From positions 8,881 to 72,880 of the forward strand of contig JAEDKA010000013.1 in assembly GCA_016296065.1 (NCBI GenBank): a DNA stretch of 64,000 bases. Direction: 5' to 3'. Below are positions 26,731 to 35,700 of the stretch, piece after piece (position 1 is the stretch's first letter; every line of letters begins with the position of its first letter). Both the position numbers and the translations under genes were made by a program. The notes beneath the pieces were generated by a model that worked only from the letters and a program-made list of their open reading frames with translations, made no database searches and was not told where the DNA came from. The stretch is from Kiritimatiellia bacterium (GTDB taxonomy: Bacteria > Verrucomicrobiota > Kiritimatiellia > RFP12 > UBA1067).

Positions 26731-27519
26731 ATGCAAATAGCGGTAATAGGCAAAGGACTGATCGGGGGGTCGTTCGAGAAAGCCGCATGTCGCGCAGGTC
26801 ACGACACGCTGATTTTCGACAAGGGGGAGGATTTTCGCGTTGAGGGCGCGGACGTCGTTTTCGTCGCCGTGCCTCCGTCCGCCGTCGTGCCTGTCATTGA
26901 CGCGATCGCGCCGCGCCTCAAGGAAGGCGCGGTCGTGGTCGATGCAACGGGCGTGAAGAGTACCGTGTGCCGCGATCTCAGGAAATACGCGTACGAGACG
27001 CGCTGGGTGTTCGTCGGCGGACACCCCATGGCCGGTAAGGAGAGGAGCGGCTACGAAAACTCCGACGCCTCGCTCTTCGACGGCGCGTCGATGATCTTGA
27101 CTCCCTTCCCCACCTACGGACGCGCCCCGCTCGACAGGCTCGAGGGGCTTCTCAAGGAAATGGGCTTCGCGCGAATCGTCTACACGGACCCGTCGCATCA
27201 CGACGAAATGATTGCCTTCACGAGCCAGCTCTGCCACCTCATCTCCTCGGCCTATGTGCGCGAGCCGCTCGCAAGGGACCACGTCGGATACTCCGCAGGA
27301 AGCTTCCGCGACATGGCACGCGTCGGCGCTCCGGACCCGGATACGTGGACCGAGCTCTTCTTCGCGAACCGCGACGCCCTGCTTCCGATACTCGAGCGCT
27401 ACATCGCGCGCCTCGACGACTTCCGCGGCGCACTTGCCGCGAACGACCGTGCGCGACTCCACGCCGCACTTGAAGACGGCGTTGCGGCAAAGGCACAGTT
27501 TGGAAAGGGGCTCAAATGA
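26731..27519 (+). CDS. tyrA: Prephenate dehydrogenase
   Basis: Converts prephenate to 4-hydroxyphenylpyruvate for tyrosine synthesis. It has 262 residues, beginning with the NAD(P) Rossmann motif IGKGLIGGS (5-13), then VVDATGVKS and GGHPMAGKERSGYENSDASL (the HPMAG substrate loop). No ACT or chorismate mutase domain is attached. Longer upstream starts in frame would overlap the phosphoesterase and are not favoured. Its stop overlaps the aro fusion start (ATGA), so the aromatic pathway genes are co-translated. Confidence 0.9.
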   Translation: MQIAVIGKGLIGGSFEKAACRAGHDTLIFDKGEDFRVEGADVVFVAVPPSAVVPVIDAIAPRLKEGAVVVDATGVKSTVCRDLRKYAYETRWVFVGGHPMAGKERSGYENSDASLFDGASMILTPFPTYGRAPLDRLEGLLKEMGFARIVYTDPSHHDEMIAFTSQLCHLISSAYVREPLARDHVGYSAGSFRDMARVGAPDPDTWTELFFANRDALLPILERYIARLDDFRGALAANDRARLHAALEDGVAAKAQFGKGLK

Positions 27520-29915
27520 GCTTTGGGAACTTTCTCCGTCTCGACGTCCGCGGCGCGTCGCACGCGAAGAAGATGACATTCACCGTCGAGAACTTCCCTG
27601 CGGGCGTTCGCGTCGACGCGAAGAAGCTCGCCGAGTTCATGGAGCGCCGGGCGCCCGGACGCGACAGGTTCTCTACCGCGCGCCGCGAGACGGACGAAGT
27701 CGTCTGGCGCGGCGGATTTGCCGCGGACGGAATGACGACCGGCGAGACGATCGTCGGCGAGATCGCGAGCCGCGACATGCGCCCCGGCGACTACGGCGCG
27801 GAGCGCACGGTTCCGCGTCCGGGACACGCCGACTTCGGACAGTGGATCGAGCAGGGCCGCATACCGACGGGCGGCGGCAAGAACTCCGGACGCCTCACCG
27901 CGCCGCTCTGCGCCGCCGGCGCGCTGTGCCTCGAATATCTCGCGCGACGCGGAATATTCGTCCAGGCGCAGATCGTGGCGCTTGGCAACGTAGTCTGTGG
28001 GAAAGACGAGGACTACGAAAAGGCAATCCTCAAGGCGCGCAATGCCGGCGATTCCGTCGGAGGAATGATTGGATGCACCATTTCCGGGCTTCCGCCGGCG
28101 CTCGGAGGTCCACTATTCGACGGACTTGAAACGGATATTTCTGCCGCAGTGTTCGGCGTCCCCGGCGTGAAGGGCGTCGTCTTCGGCGAAGTCCTTGGGT
28201 GCGAATTCATAGGCACTGCTCCAGGATCGAAGTACAATGACCAGTTTTCCGTAAGTGACAACGGCCTTGTCGGATCGACCATGCGTCAGGGCGGCATCAT
28301 GGGCGGACGCACCTACGGGATGCCTGTCTGCTTCACCGTGGCGATGCGTCCGACCCCCACCGTGTTCGTCGAGCAGGATTCCGTCGACCTCGCGACGATG
28401 AAGCCTGCGAAGCTGTCGATGAAGGGGCGCCACGATCCGTGCATCGTCCGCCGTGCACTGCCCGTCGTAGAAGCGGTGACGGCATTCGCGGTGATGGACG
28501 CGCTCCTCGCTGCGGAAGCGGAGCGTTCTCACATCTGCCTCACGCTCACCGGGAAGACGCTGGAAGAGGACATCGAGCAGTACAGGTCGCAGCGCTATTT
28601 CACCGACATGGTGGAGCTTCGCGTCGACCTTCTGAAGAAGAGCGAGAGAGCGAAAGCCGCTAAGTTCTCTGAGATGCTTGCGAAGGAGGCGACATGGCAC
28701 GTGCCGTGTCTGCTCACGTTCCGCCGCAAGTGCGACGGCGGTGCGTTCGAGGGCGAGGAAGCGGAGAGGGCAAAGTTTTTTGAAAAAGTCTTAGCCGCAA
28801 AGAACGCAAAGACCGCAGAAGGCAGTTTTGATTATGTTGATTTCGAGGAAGGCTTCGGCGACGAGAAGCTTGTTGCGCTTGCGCACAAGGCGGGCGCGAA
28901 TGTCGTCAGGTCGCTCCACAAGTTCGACGGCCCGGTGAAGAACCTCAAGGCGAAGCTGCGCGAGCTTGCGAAAAGCGGCGATGTCGCGAAGGTCGCGTTC
29001 ATGCCGCGGAACCTTGGCGACGTCGCGAAGGTGTTTGCCGAAGATTTGGGCGATGTTCCGCGCGTCGTCTGCGCTATGGGCGCGCAGGGATTTGCTACCC
29101 GTGCGCTCGCGTCGCGATTCGGCTCGCTATGGACGTATGCGTCCGTCGGAAGCCTCGGCGCGATCGGACACGTCACGCCGTACGAACTCGTTCGCGACTT
29201 CCGCTTCAGGTCCGTCTCGCGCTCCGCGACGCTCTATGGCGTCACGGGCTGGCCCTTGGAGAAGACTCGCTCGCCCGAGATCAACAACGCCGCGTTTGCG
29301 ATGGAGGACGAAGACGCGGTGATGGTTCCGTTCCCCGCGAAGACTGCGCGCGAGGCGTTCGACTTCATGAAGGCGATGGGGATGAAGGGGATGGCGGTGA
29401 CGATTCCGCACAAGCTCGCGATCATGCCGCTTCTCGACCGCATCGACCCGTTCGCGAAGAAGGTCGGGGCCGTCAACACAGTTGTCGCCGAGAATGGAAA
29501 GTACGTCGGCTACAACACTGACGTCGAGGGCTTTGCGGACGCGCTCGTGGCGTTTGCGGGCGAAGTCAAGGGACGCAGGGTCGCGCTTCTCGGCGACGGC
29601 GGGGCGGCGCAGGCCGTCAAGGTCGCGCTAAAGGAACTCGGCGTGAAGTTCAGTGTGTTCCACCGCGAGACGCCGCCCCAGGATTACGACATTCTCGTCA
29701 ACGCGACGCCCGTTGATCCGATCCCGGACTACAAATTTACAGGACGCGAGCTTGTCTACGACCTGCGCTATGTTCCCGAGGTCACGCCGCTTATGGCTCG
29801 CGCGGCGGCTGCGGGCTGCAAAGTCGAAAACGGCTTCTCCATGCTTCTTTCGCAGGCCCGCGCCCAACGTCGCCACTATGACGCAACAGATGTGCCGGAT
29901 TTGCATTCGGCATAA
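27516..29915 (+). CDS. Trifunctional AroC-AroD-AroE fusion (chorismate synthase, DHQ dehydratase, shikimate dehydrogenase)
   Basis: One 799-residue frame contains three shikimate-pathway enzymes. Residues 1-~335: chorismate synthase (start SFGNFLRLDVRGASHAK, GGKNSGRLTAP, RHDPCIVRRALPVVEA). Residues ~340-565: type I 3-dehydroquinate dehydratase (VELRVDLL, H468 in RSLHKFD, Schiff-base K492 in KVAFMPRN, SVGSLGAIGHVTPYEL). Residues ~570-790: shikimate dehydrogenase (GVTGWPLEKTRSPEINN, TIPHK with K633, AVNTVV, GYNTDVEGF, LLGDGGAAQA). AroD-AroE fusions are known, but an added AroC is unusual. All three domains keep key residues, so all may be active. It is ATGA-coupled to tyrA. Confidence 0.93.
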   Translation: MSFGNFLRLDVRGASHAKKMTFTVENFPAGVRVDAKKLAEFMERRAPGRDRFSTARRETDEVVWRGGFAADGMTTGETIVGEIASRDMRPGDYGAERTVPRPGHADFGQWIEQGRIPTGGGKNSGRLTAPLCAAGALCLEYLARRGIFVQAQIVALGNVVCGKDEDYEKAILKARNAGDSVGGMIGCTISGLPPALGGPLFDGLETDISAAVFGVPGVKGVVFGEVLGCEFIGTAPGSKYNDQFSVSDNGLVGSTMRQGGIMGGRTYGMPVCFTVAMRPTPTVFVEQDSVDLATMKPAKLSMKGRHDPCIVRRALPVVEAVTAFAVMDALLAAEAERSHICLTLTGKTLEEDIEQYRSQRYFTDMVELRVDLLKKSERAKAAKFSEMLAKEATWHVPCLLTFRRKCDGGAFEGEEAERAKFFEKVLAAKNAKTAEGSFDYVDFEEGFGDEKLVALAHKAGANVVRSLHKFDGPVKNLKAKLRELAKSGDVAKVAFMPRNLGDVAKVFAEDLGDVPRVVCAMGAQGFATRALASRFGSLWTYASVGSLGAIGHVTPYELVRDFRFRSVSRSATLYGVTGWPLEKTRSPEINNAAFAMEDEDAVMVPFPAKTAREAFDFMKAMGMKGMAVTIPHKLAIMPLLDRIDPFAKKVGAVNTVVAENGKYVGYNTDVEGFADALVAFAGEVKGRRVALLGDGGAAQAVKVALKELGVKFSVFHRETPPQDYDILVNATPVDPIPDYKFTGRELVYDLRYVPEVTPLMARAAAAGCKVENGFSMLLSQARAQRRHYDATDVPDLHSA
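27708..27725. repeat. 18-bp palindromic element, copy C (inside the aroC domain)
   Basis: Identical to the 18-mer at 4377. Here it encodes RGGFAA within a part of chorismate synthase that is normally conserved in length, with about one extra residue. Confidence 0.45.
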
Positions 29916-29991
29916 TAGAGGCAATGGGGACACTACAGCTATGCCAGCTTAATAGAGTGCAGGAGGCGTACCCGAGGGGCTTGTGTTGGGG

Positions 29992-30013
29992 AAACGCGCT
30001 GGAAGCGCGTTTT
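29992..30013 (+). terminator. Hairpin after the aro fusion; GGA-loop element copy 2
   Basis: AAACGCGCT and AGCGCGTTT form a perfect 9-bp stem with a GGA loop followed by TTTT. It probably ends the secA-aro transcript. The apex matches the hairpin at 5026. Confidence 0.55.
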
Positions 30014-30062
30014 ACCAGGGGCGGAATTTCAAATCGGGGTGCGGGGATGGGCTCTAATATGC

Positions 30063-30068
30063 TATAAT
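30063..30068 (+). promoter_or_regulatory. Extended -10 promoter of the uORF/EEP hydrolase unit
   Basis: ATATGC-TATAAT ends 8 nt before the ATG of a 33-codon upstream frame, predicting a leaderless transcript. Confidence 0.6.
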
Positions 30069-30076
30069 TTGTTCTG

Positions 30077-30178
30077 ATGGCAGATGCAGGTGCATATCGG
30101 GCTGAGAAGACCTTCCTCGCGTTCGAGGGCGGGGCGTCGCCTTTTCGGCGGGAGAAGGCGCGGGAGATGACGGTATGA
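30077..30178 (+). CDS. 33-residue upstream ORF coupled to the EEP hydrolase
   Basis: An ATG at the predicted transcription start opens a 33-codon frame. Its TGA overlaps the ATG of the hydrolase in the arrangement ATGA. The peptide (begins MADAGAYRAEKTFLAFEGG) has no recognisable domain. Coupling by stop/start overlap suggests that ribosomes reach the hydrolase through this frame. Confidence 0.45.
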   Translation: MADAGAYRAEKTFLAFEGGASPFRREKAREMTV

Positions 30179-31023
30179 CGATCGCATCCCTTTTCCTCGC
30201 GCTCGTCGTCGGAACTTGGAACGGCGAGTGGTTCCCGTCCGGACGCGCGGAGCACCGCGCGAGCGACGAGGTCGAGCGCGAGACGATAAGGGCCGCGGGG
30301 CAGATGCTCCGCGACGGGCTCGCGAAGATCGACCCCTCTGGCGGCGAAGACGTCGTGCTCTGCCTCAACGAAGTGCGCGACGCGGAGACGGCAGAGGCGC
30401 TCTGCCGCGAGATCGGACGCACCAACCTGTCCGTCTGCGTCGTCACCGGATACCGCCGCCGCGACCGCTTCGACCAGCAGCAGGACGTCATCATGACGAC
30501 GCTTCCCGTCGTGAAGGGGAGCTGGAGCCGGTGGAAGACGTGGAAGGACGCGCAGCCTCCGCGCGGATACGCGAGGGCCGACGTCGTCGTCTCCCCGACC
30601 GTGACCGCGACGGTCTACGCTGTGCACCTCAAGTCGAACTACGGCCAGACCACCGAGGCGATCGCGAACGAGAACCGCCTCAAGCGCGGACGCGCCATCG
30701 GACAGCTCGTGGAGCAGGAGCAGCCCAAGCGCGGAAAGTACCGCGCGCCCGTCGTGATCGCGGGCGACTTCAACGCCGACCGCTTCTCGCCCGAGTTCGC
30801 CTCGGAGCCGCTCTTCAAGGTCCTGGACGCAGCGAAGTTCATCGACTCCTTCGACGGACTGGACGCGTCGAAGCGCATAACGCACCCGGGCCGTGGCCGC
30901 GGAGCCGGGAGCACGCTGGACTACGTCGTTTCGCGGGGCCTGTCCCCGCAGGGCCCGCCGGTCGTCGTCCCCGCGCTGCGCATCTCCGACCACAGCGCGG
31001 TGTTCGTCCGCCTCGTTCCCTGA
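30175..31023 (+). CDS. Exported endonuclease/exonuclease/phosphatase-family hydrolase
   Basis: A 282-residue EEP (DNase I-like) fold with a short N-terminal hydrophobic segment (TIASLFLALVVG) that may act as a signal. Catalytic blocks are LNEVRD near residue 64, YAVHLKSN near 141, AGDFNADRF near 199 and the final ISDHSAVFV. Family members cut nucleic acids or phosphoesters; the substrate is unknown. The C-terminal SRGLSPQGP stretch is encoded by a palindromic element also found between genes at 8399, suggesting an in-gene insertion. Initiation appears coupled to the upstream 33-codon frame. Confidence 0.8.
   Translation: MTIASLFLALVVGTWNGEWFPSGRAEHRASDEVERETIRAAGQMLRDGLAKIDPSGGEDVVLCLNEVRDAETAEALCREIGRTNLSVCVVTGYRRRDRFDQQQDVIMTTLPVVKGSWSRWKTWKDAQPPRGYARADVVVSPTVTATVYAVHLKSNYGQTTEAIANENRLKRGRAIGQLVEQEQPKRGKYRAPVVIAGDFNADRFSPEFASEPLFKVLDAAKFIDSFDGLDASKRITHPGRGRGAGSTLDYVVSRGLSPQGPPVVVPALRISDHSAVFVRLVP
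30928..30952 (+). repeat. GCGGGG palindromic element, copy 2 (inside the EEP hydrolase)
   Basis: This matches the reverse complement of 8399-8423 at 24 of 25 positions. It lies in frame between the DYVV and SDHS motifs of the hydrolase. Confidence 0.5.
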
Positions 31024-31046
31024 ACCGCTCTTTTCAATTGCAACAC

Positions 31047-31364
31047 ATGCGAAAACTTCTCATACTCCTGCCGGACGGGAAGATACACAAGGTGTCGCTT
31101 CCGTTCCTCACGATGTCCTTCCGCGAGGCGCCGCTTACCGGCACAATGCTCGCGGCGCTCACTCCGTCCGATCTCGTCAATGCGGCGCGGCGCATCTGCC
31201 GCGCCGGAAGCCTCGTCTTCTCGCTGCACTCATACGATCCGCTCGCCCGGGTCGCCTCGCGGTTCGGCGGCTGGCGCTACAGAAGCGACTTTTTCACCGT
31301 CGAGTTCGACGGGCGTCGGCGCGCTCTTCGCGGCGTTCCCCACATAGAGGTCGGCGCGCTGTGA
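31047..31364 (+). pseudogene. Probable internally deleted B12-binding radical SAM gene
   Basis: The 105-residue frame opens with LLILLPDGKIHKVSLPF and MSFREAPLTGTMLAAL, which resembles the N-terminus of cobalamin-binding radical SAM proteins. After ~45 residues it passes to an unrelated-looking tail ending RGVPHIEVGAL. No CxxxCxxC cluster is present, so the catalytic core is missing. The best explanation is an internal deletion joining the two ends. It could instead be a small functional protein. It follows the EEP hydrolase by 23 nt, without a clear ribosome site. Confidence 0.4.
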
Positions 31365-31397
31365 CGCGCGTGTCTCCGCGACGGGAATCGCCGGTAT

Positions 31398-32255
31398 TCA
31401 GAGGGGAACAGGCGCGGTCAAGTGGTCAAATGTCAGCTCGGCTTTTTCGCCGGCCCTGCGGCCTATGTCATAGACGCGCTGCATGACATCCGGGTCGTGG
31501 CAGACGCGCGGTATCTGCAGCGGCTCGTCCGGCGCAATGAGGACGGCCTTGCCCGCCGCGACGCGTTCGTCTATGTATTCAAGCGTCTTGTTGTACCAGA
31601 CATGGCGGGTCTTCAGAGCCTCGTAAATGGCAGGATGCCGGCGCAGCAGGGGCTTCAGAAGGCTCATCCGCTTCTTTGGGAACTTGCGGTATCCGCGGGG
31701 GCGCGTCGTTACAACGACATTTCGCTCATAGCCGAGCGACTCGAAGTAGCGGAGCGGAATGCCGTCGGAAAGTCCGCCGTCGAGATAAAGCCCGCCGTCA
31801 ATCGGAACAGGCCGCGAGACGGCCGGCATTGACGCCGAGGCGCGAATCCAGTCAAGCGCGCGCTCGTCAGCCTTGTCGAGCCGCTTGTACACGGGCCGTC
31901 CTGTCCTGCAGTCAGTGGCGACTATGTGGAACTCCATCGGATTTGCCTCGAACGCCTTTGCGTCAAAGACGTCTAGTTCCAGCGGGAGCGTCCGATAGCA
32001 GAACTCCGCGCCGAAGAGGTCGCCCGTGGCAAGGAGCGACCGCCACGAACAGTAGCGCGGGTCGCGGGCGAACCGCTTGTTGTAGCGGATTACGCGACCT
32101 GCCTGCCCGCTCTTGTAGTTGCACCCGAAGCACGCGCCGGCCGAGACGCCGACAAGTCCGTCGAACTTGACGCCTCGCTCCATGAAGACATCGAGAACGC
32201 CCGCCGTGAACAGCCCTCGCATCGCCCCGCCTTCAAGCACAAGTCCGGTTTTCAT
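31398..32255 (-). CDS. Patatin-like phospholipase
   Basis: A 285-residue patatin/RssA-type lipid acyl hydrolase. The oxyanion loop GGAMRG (9-14), nucleophile elbow GVSAG with S38, and catalytic Asp in DGGLSDG (D159) form the Ser-Asp dyad. No signal peptide is present, so it is likely cytoplasmic. Its start overlaps the stop of a 16-codon upstream frame (ATGA), and a minus-strand extended -10 promoter lies ~75 nt upstream. Confidence 0.88.
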   Translation of the reverse strand: MKTGLVLEGGAMRGLFTAGVLDVFMERGVKFDGLVGVSAGACFGCNYKSGQAGRVIRYNKRFARDPRYCSWRSLLATGDLFGAEFCYRTLPLELDVFDAKAFEANPMEFHIVATDCRTGRPVYKRLDKADERALDWIRASASMPAVSRPVPIDGGLYLDGGLSDGIPLRYFESLGYERNVVVTTRPRGYRKFPKKRMSLLKPLLRRHPAIYEALKTRHVWYNKTLEYIDERVAAGKAVLIAPDEPLQIPRVCHDPDVMQRVYDIGRRAGEKAELTFDHLTAPVPL

Positions 32256-32302
32256 GATGGATTTATCTCCTCCAACGTCTCTTTAGCCTGCTCCTCTGTC
32301 AT
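32252..32302 (-). CDS. 16-residue leader ORF coupled to the patatin gene
   Basis: The frame MTEEQAKETLEEINPS ends in a TGA that overlaps the patatin ATG. Its sequence is charged and helix-forming. A GAGG in its 3' half could serve as the ribosome site for the patatin. Real translation is unproven. Confidence 0.35.
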   Translation of the reverse strand: MTEEQAKETLEEINPS

Positions 32303-32328
32303 GGTTTATGTTGTGCACTGTGCCCTAC

Positions 32329-32334
32329 ATTATA
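32329..32334 (-). promoter_or_regulatory. Extended -10 promoter of the patatin unit (minus strand)
   Basis: Minus-strand TTTTGG-TATAAT, identical in form to the tilS and secA promoters. Confidence 0.6.
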
Positions 32335-32414
32335 CCAAAATCCAGCGTTTTCGAATCGCACCCGAACGGGTGAAATCGCGAAAGACGCAATGCCAAAAAC
32401 TTTCAGATCCCCCA

Positions 32415-32443
32415 TTGACTTTCGGCAGCGGATATGAGATAAT
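32415..32443 (+). promoter_or_regulatory. Promoter of tRNA-Ala with -35 and extended -10
   Basis: TTGACT (32415-32420) and GATAAT (32438-32443) are separated by 17 nt, with TGA before the -10. It is the clearest full sigma70-type promoter in the window. Confidence 0.7.
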
Positions 32444-32462
32444 ATCTCTCGTTTTAGTTCAT

Positions 32463-32538
<76 letters not shown>

Positions 32539-32546
32539 ATAGGGAA

Positions 32547-32568
32547 GGCCGCGAAAGCGGTCTTTTTT
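32547..32568 (+). terminator. Rho-independent terminator of tRNA-Ala
   Basis: GGCCGC and GCGGTC pair around GAAA, followed by six T. Confidence 0.9.
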
Positions 32569-32707
32569 GTTTTATGCGTTCCGTGGCGTTGCGCATTGAG
32601 ATCGACGCCGTCTTTGAAGTCCGTTTCGAAGTATAGTGCCTCTTGTATACTCCTGTATAGCGATTGCATATACGCCTGTATAATTGTTGCCAAGACGATT
32701 TTTTTGC

Positions 32708-32713
32708 TAGAAT
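32708..32713 (+). promoter_or_regulatory. Likely promoter of the first CotH gene
   Basis: A T-run followed by TGC-TAGAAT. Further -10-like boxes (TATACT, TATAAT) lie 25-70 nt upstream, so the exact start is uncertain. A small GC hairpin with TTTT (32731-32751) lies between this box and the gene and might attenuate it. Confidence 0.4.
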
Positions 32714-32772
32714 TTCCGCATTAAAACTGTCGGCCGCCGAAGGCCGGTTTTGAGAAAGCGGACACAAAAAAC

Positions 32773-35700
32773 ATGAGCAGCAAAGACACTGGCATGAACA
32801 GCGCACCAATCGTATTTTCGCTTCTCGCGATGTCGCTCCTGCCGTTCGCGGGGCTATCCGAGGTCGTCATAAGCGAAATCATGGCGAAGAACGAGAAATG
32901 CCTGGCGACGAAGAGCGGCTGCACGGGGATAGACTGGATCGAACTCCACAACACCGGCAGCGCGGCAGTCGATGTCTCCGGATGGTTCATCGGCAATGAC
33001 CCGGGGAAGAAGCCTTCGAAGTGGTCTGCGATAGAAGGTGATTGCATTATCCCCGCGGGCGGATACGGAATCGTCTGGTGCGACGGCGACGGAGTGTGCG
33101 ACGACTGGCGTGCGGGCGAGGCCCACGCAGCGTGCAACATCTCGGGTGACGCGGGCAAGCATACGCTATTCCTCGCAACGGAGCGGAACGAGTCTTTCAT
33201 CGTCCAGTCGTACAGGCTGCCGAAAAGCTTCGACGACGTCTCGATCGCAGAGGGGCGCGCGCCCGCGACACTCGTCGGCGAGAGGGCAGATGCCGAGTAT
33301 AGGATTGGCGGCGGAAGCTACCGTCCGGTCAGCGGATCGCTCGGCATGACGGCGCAGGACGGCGGATTGCAGGTTGTGTCGTACAAGATCAACAAGGGCG
33401 ACATCCGCGAGCCCGAGAACCGCCATTCGCTCTGGGACATCGACGTCGCGAAGGACTGCATCGGCTATCCTGAGTGCTGGAAGGTGGCTCCCGTCACAAA
33501 TGTCGTGGACATGATCGCGTTTAGGGGCTCAACTTCGGTCACGAAGGACGAAGGGGCCTTCAGCGGACAGTACACGGCGTTTCCCGGCATCGCGGCGACG
33601 ACGAACTTCGTGATGGACATCACCGGCGCCCTCCATGTGCCGTCTGCCGGCGAGTGGACTTTTGCAATCGGCTGCAACGACGGCTTCGAGTGCGTGATCT
33701 CCAAGCTCGGCGAGACCGTCGCGCAGTGGAGCATCACAGGCGAGCATTCCTACAACAAGAAGGGCACTTCGCCCGCTGTTCCGGACATGGCGATGCGCGT
33801 CTGCAGCCTTGAGGCGGGCGTCTACGAGTTTCGCCTCGTCTACTACGACTGCGAAGGCGGATGCGTCCTCGACTGCAGCGCGGCGCGGGGACGCTTCACG
33901 AACTTCAACACCTCCGACTTCAAGCTGATCGGCGACCCTGGCTGCCCGCTGGCGTTTTCGGATTCCTTCGGCGCGCAGATCTCGAACGACGTCGAGGACG
34001 AGATGCTCGGCAAGGCAAGGGAGCTCACCTGGCGGAAGACGTTCAACGTGGAATCCGAGGAGGCGAGGAACTCCTGCAGGCTCCGTCTCCGCTACGCCGA
34101 CGGATTCGAGGCGAGGATCAACGGAAGCGTCTTCGCCTCCGCCGACCCGGCAGAGCCTCGAAGCGTCGCCGATACGCTTGCGTGGGCAGAATACGCAATT
34201 CCCGCCTCCGCGCTCGTCATCGGCGGCAACACACTGACGATCGTCGGAAAGAACAACGCGATCGACGACGGGGAGTTCTTCCTGCATCCGACCGTCGTCT
34301 GCGAAGAAGGAGCGCTGGACTGGGTGTACTATCCCGAGCCCACCCCGGGAGCGGAGAACTCCTCGGTGGTGCGCACATCTGTCACGCCTGCCGTCGTGCT
34401 GAGCGAACCGCACGGATACAAGTCGAAGGCGTTCGACCTCGCGATCAGCTGCCCTCTCGATCCGGACCGCGCGATATACTACACCCTGAACGGCGAGAAG
34501 CCGGTGCCCGGAAGCGCGAACACGAAGCTCTATTCGGCGCCGATAAGGATTTCAAAGACGACAGTCGTCCGCGCCGCCGCGGCGGATCCGGACAGCATCT
34601 TCCAGGAGGACGCGTCGGCGACGTACCTCTTCCTTGCGGACATCGTCGCGCAGAGCTCCTCGACTCCGGCGGGTTTCCCTGGGGACAGGAAGGTCAACGG
34701 ACAGTACATGCGCTACGGAATGAACAGCGCGGTCACCGGCGATTCCGCAGCGATGGCCCATCTCATGAACGGATTCACCAACGGCATCCACACGGCTTCC
34801 ATCGTGATGGACCCGAAGGACCTGTTCGACGCCAACAAGGGAATATACGTAAACGCGCTGAGGAAGGGACGGGAATGGGAGCGGCTCGCGCTCCTGGAGC
34901 AGATATACCCGCTCGACACAAACGATGAGTTCCACGTCTCGTGCGGAATCCGCATACGCGGCGCGACCAGCCGCAACAAGAACTTCCCCAAGCACGGCTT
35001 CCACATTGTTTTCCGCGACGAGTACGGGAACGGACTGCTCGACCATGCGCTTTTCGGCGTGGACGGCGCGAAGCAGTTCAAGCGGATAGACTTCCGCTGC
35101 GAGCAGAACAACGCCTGGGTGAACGTCCGCACGGCTAACGAGACGATGCTAAACGACGTCTTCTCGCGCGACTCGCAGCGGGACATGGGCCAGCCCTACA
35201 ACCGAAGCCTCTACTACCATCTCTTCATCAACGGAATCTACTGGGGCGTCTACCAGACCGAGGAGCGCGTCGACCAGAACTACGCCGCGGACTACCTCGG
35301 GGGAGACAAGGACAACTACGACGTCGTCCGCACATCTAACGACCAGTCGTACTCCGAGGTCGCAGACAGGTACACGACCGGCGTCGTGGAAGGCGAGACC
35401 GACGCGTGGCGCGCGCTCCACGAGTACACGCTGCAGGGCTACAGCGGTTCCTACGAAGGGAACTACAACCTTGTCCGCGGACTCAACCCCGACGGCACCC
35501 GCAACCGCGACCTCCCCGTCTACCTCGACGTCACCAACCTCGTCTGCTATCTGCTGACATCGCATTTCACGGCAGACGGCGACACGCCCGCGAACGGCTA
35601 CGGAATGGCCAACAACATCATCGCGTTCCGCAACCGCGTCGAAGGAGACGCGGAATCCGAAGGCTTCAAGTGGAACCGCCACGACTCCGAGCATTCGCTT

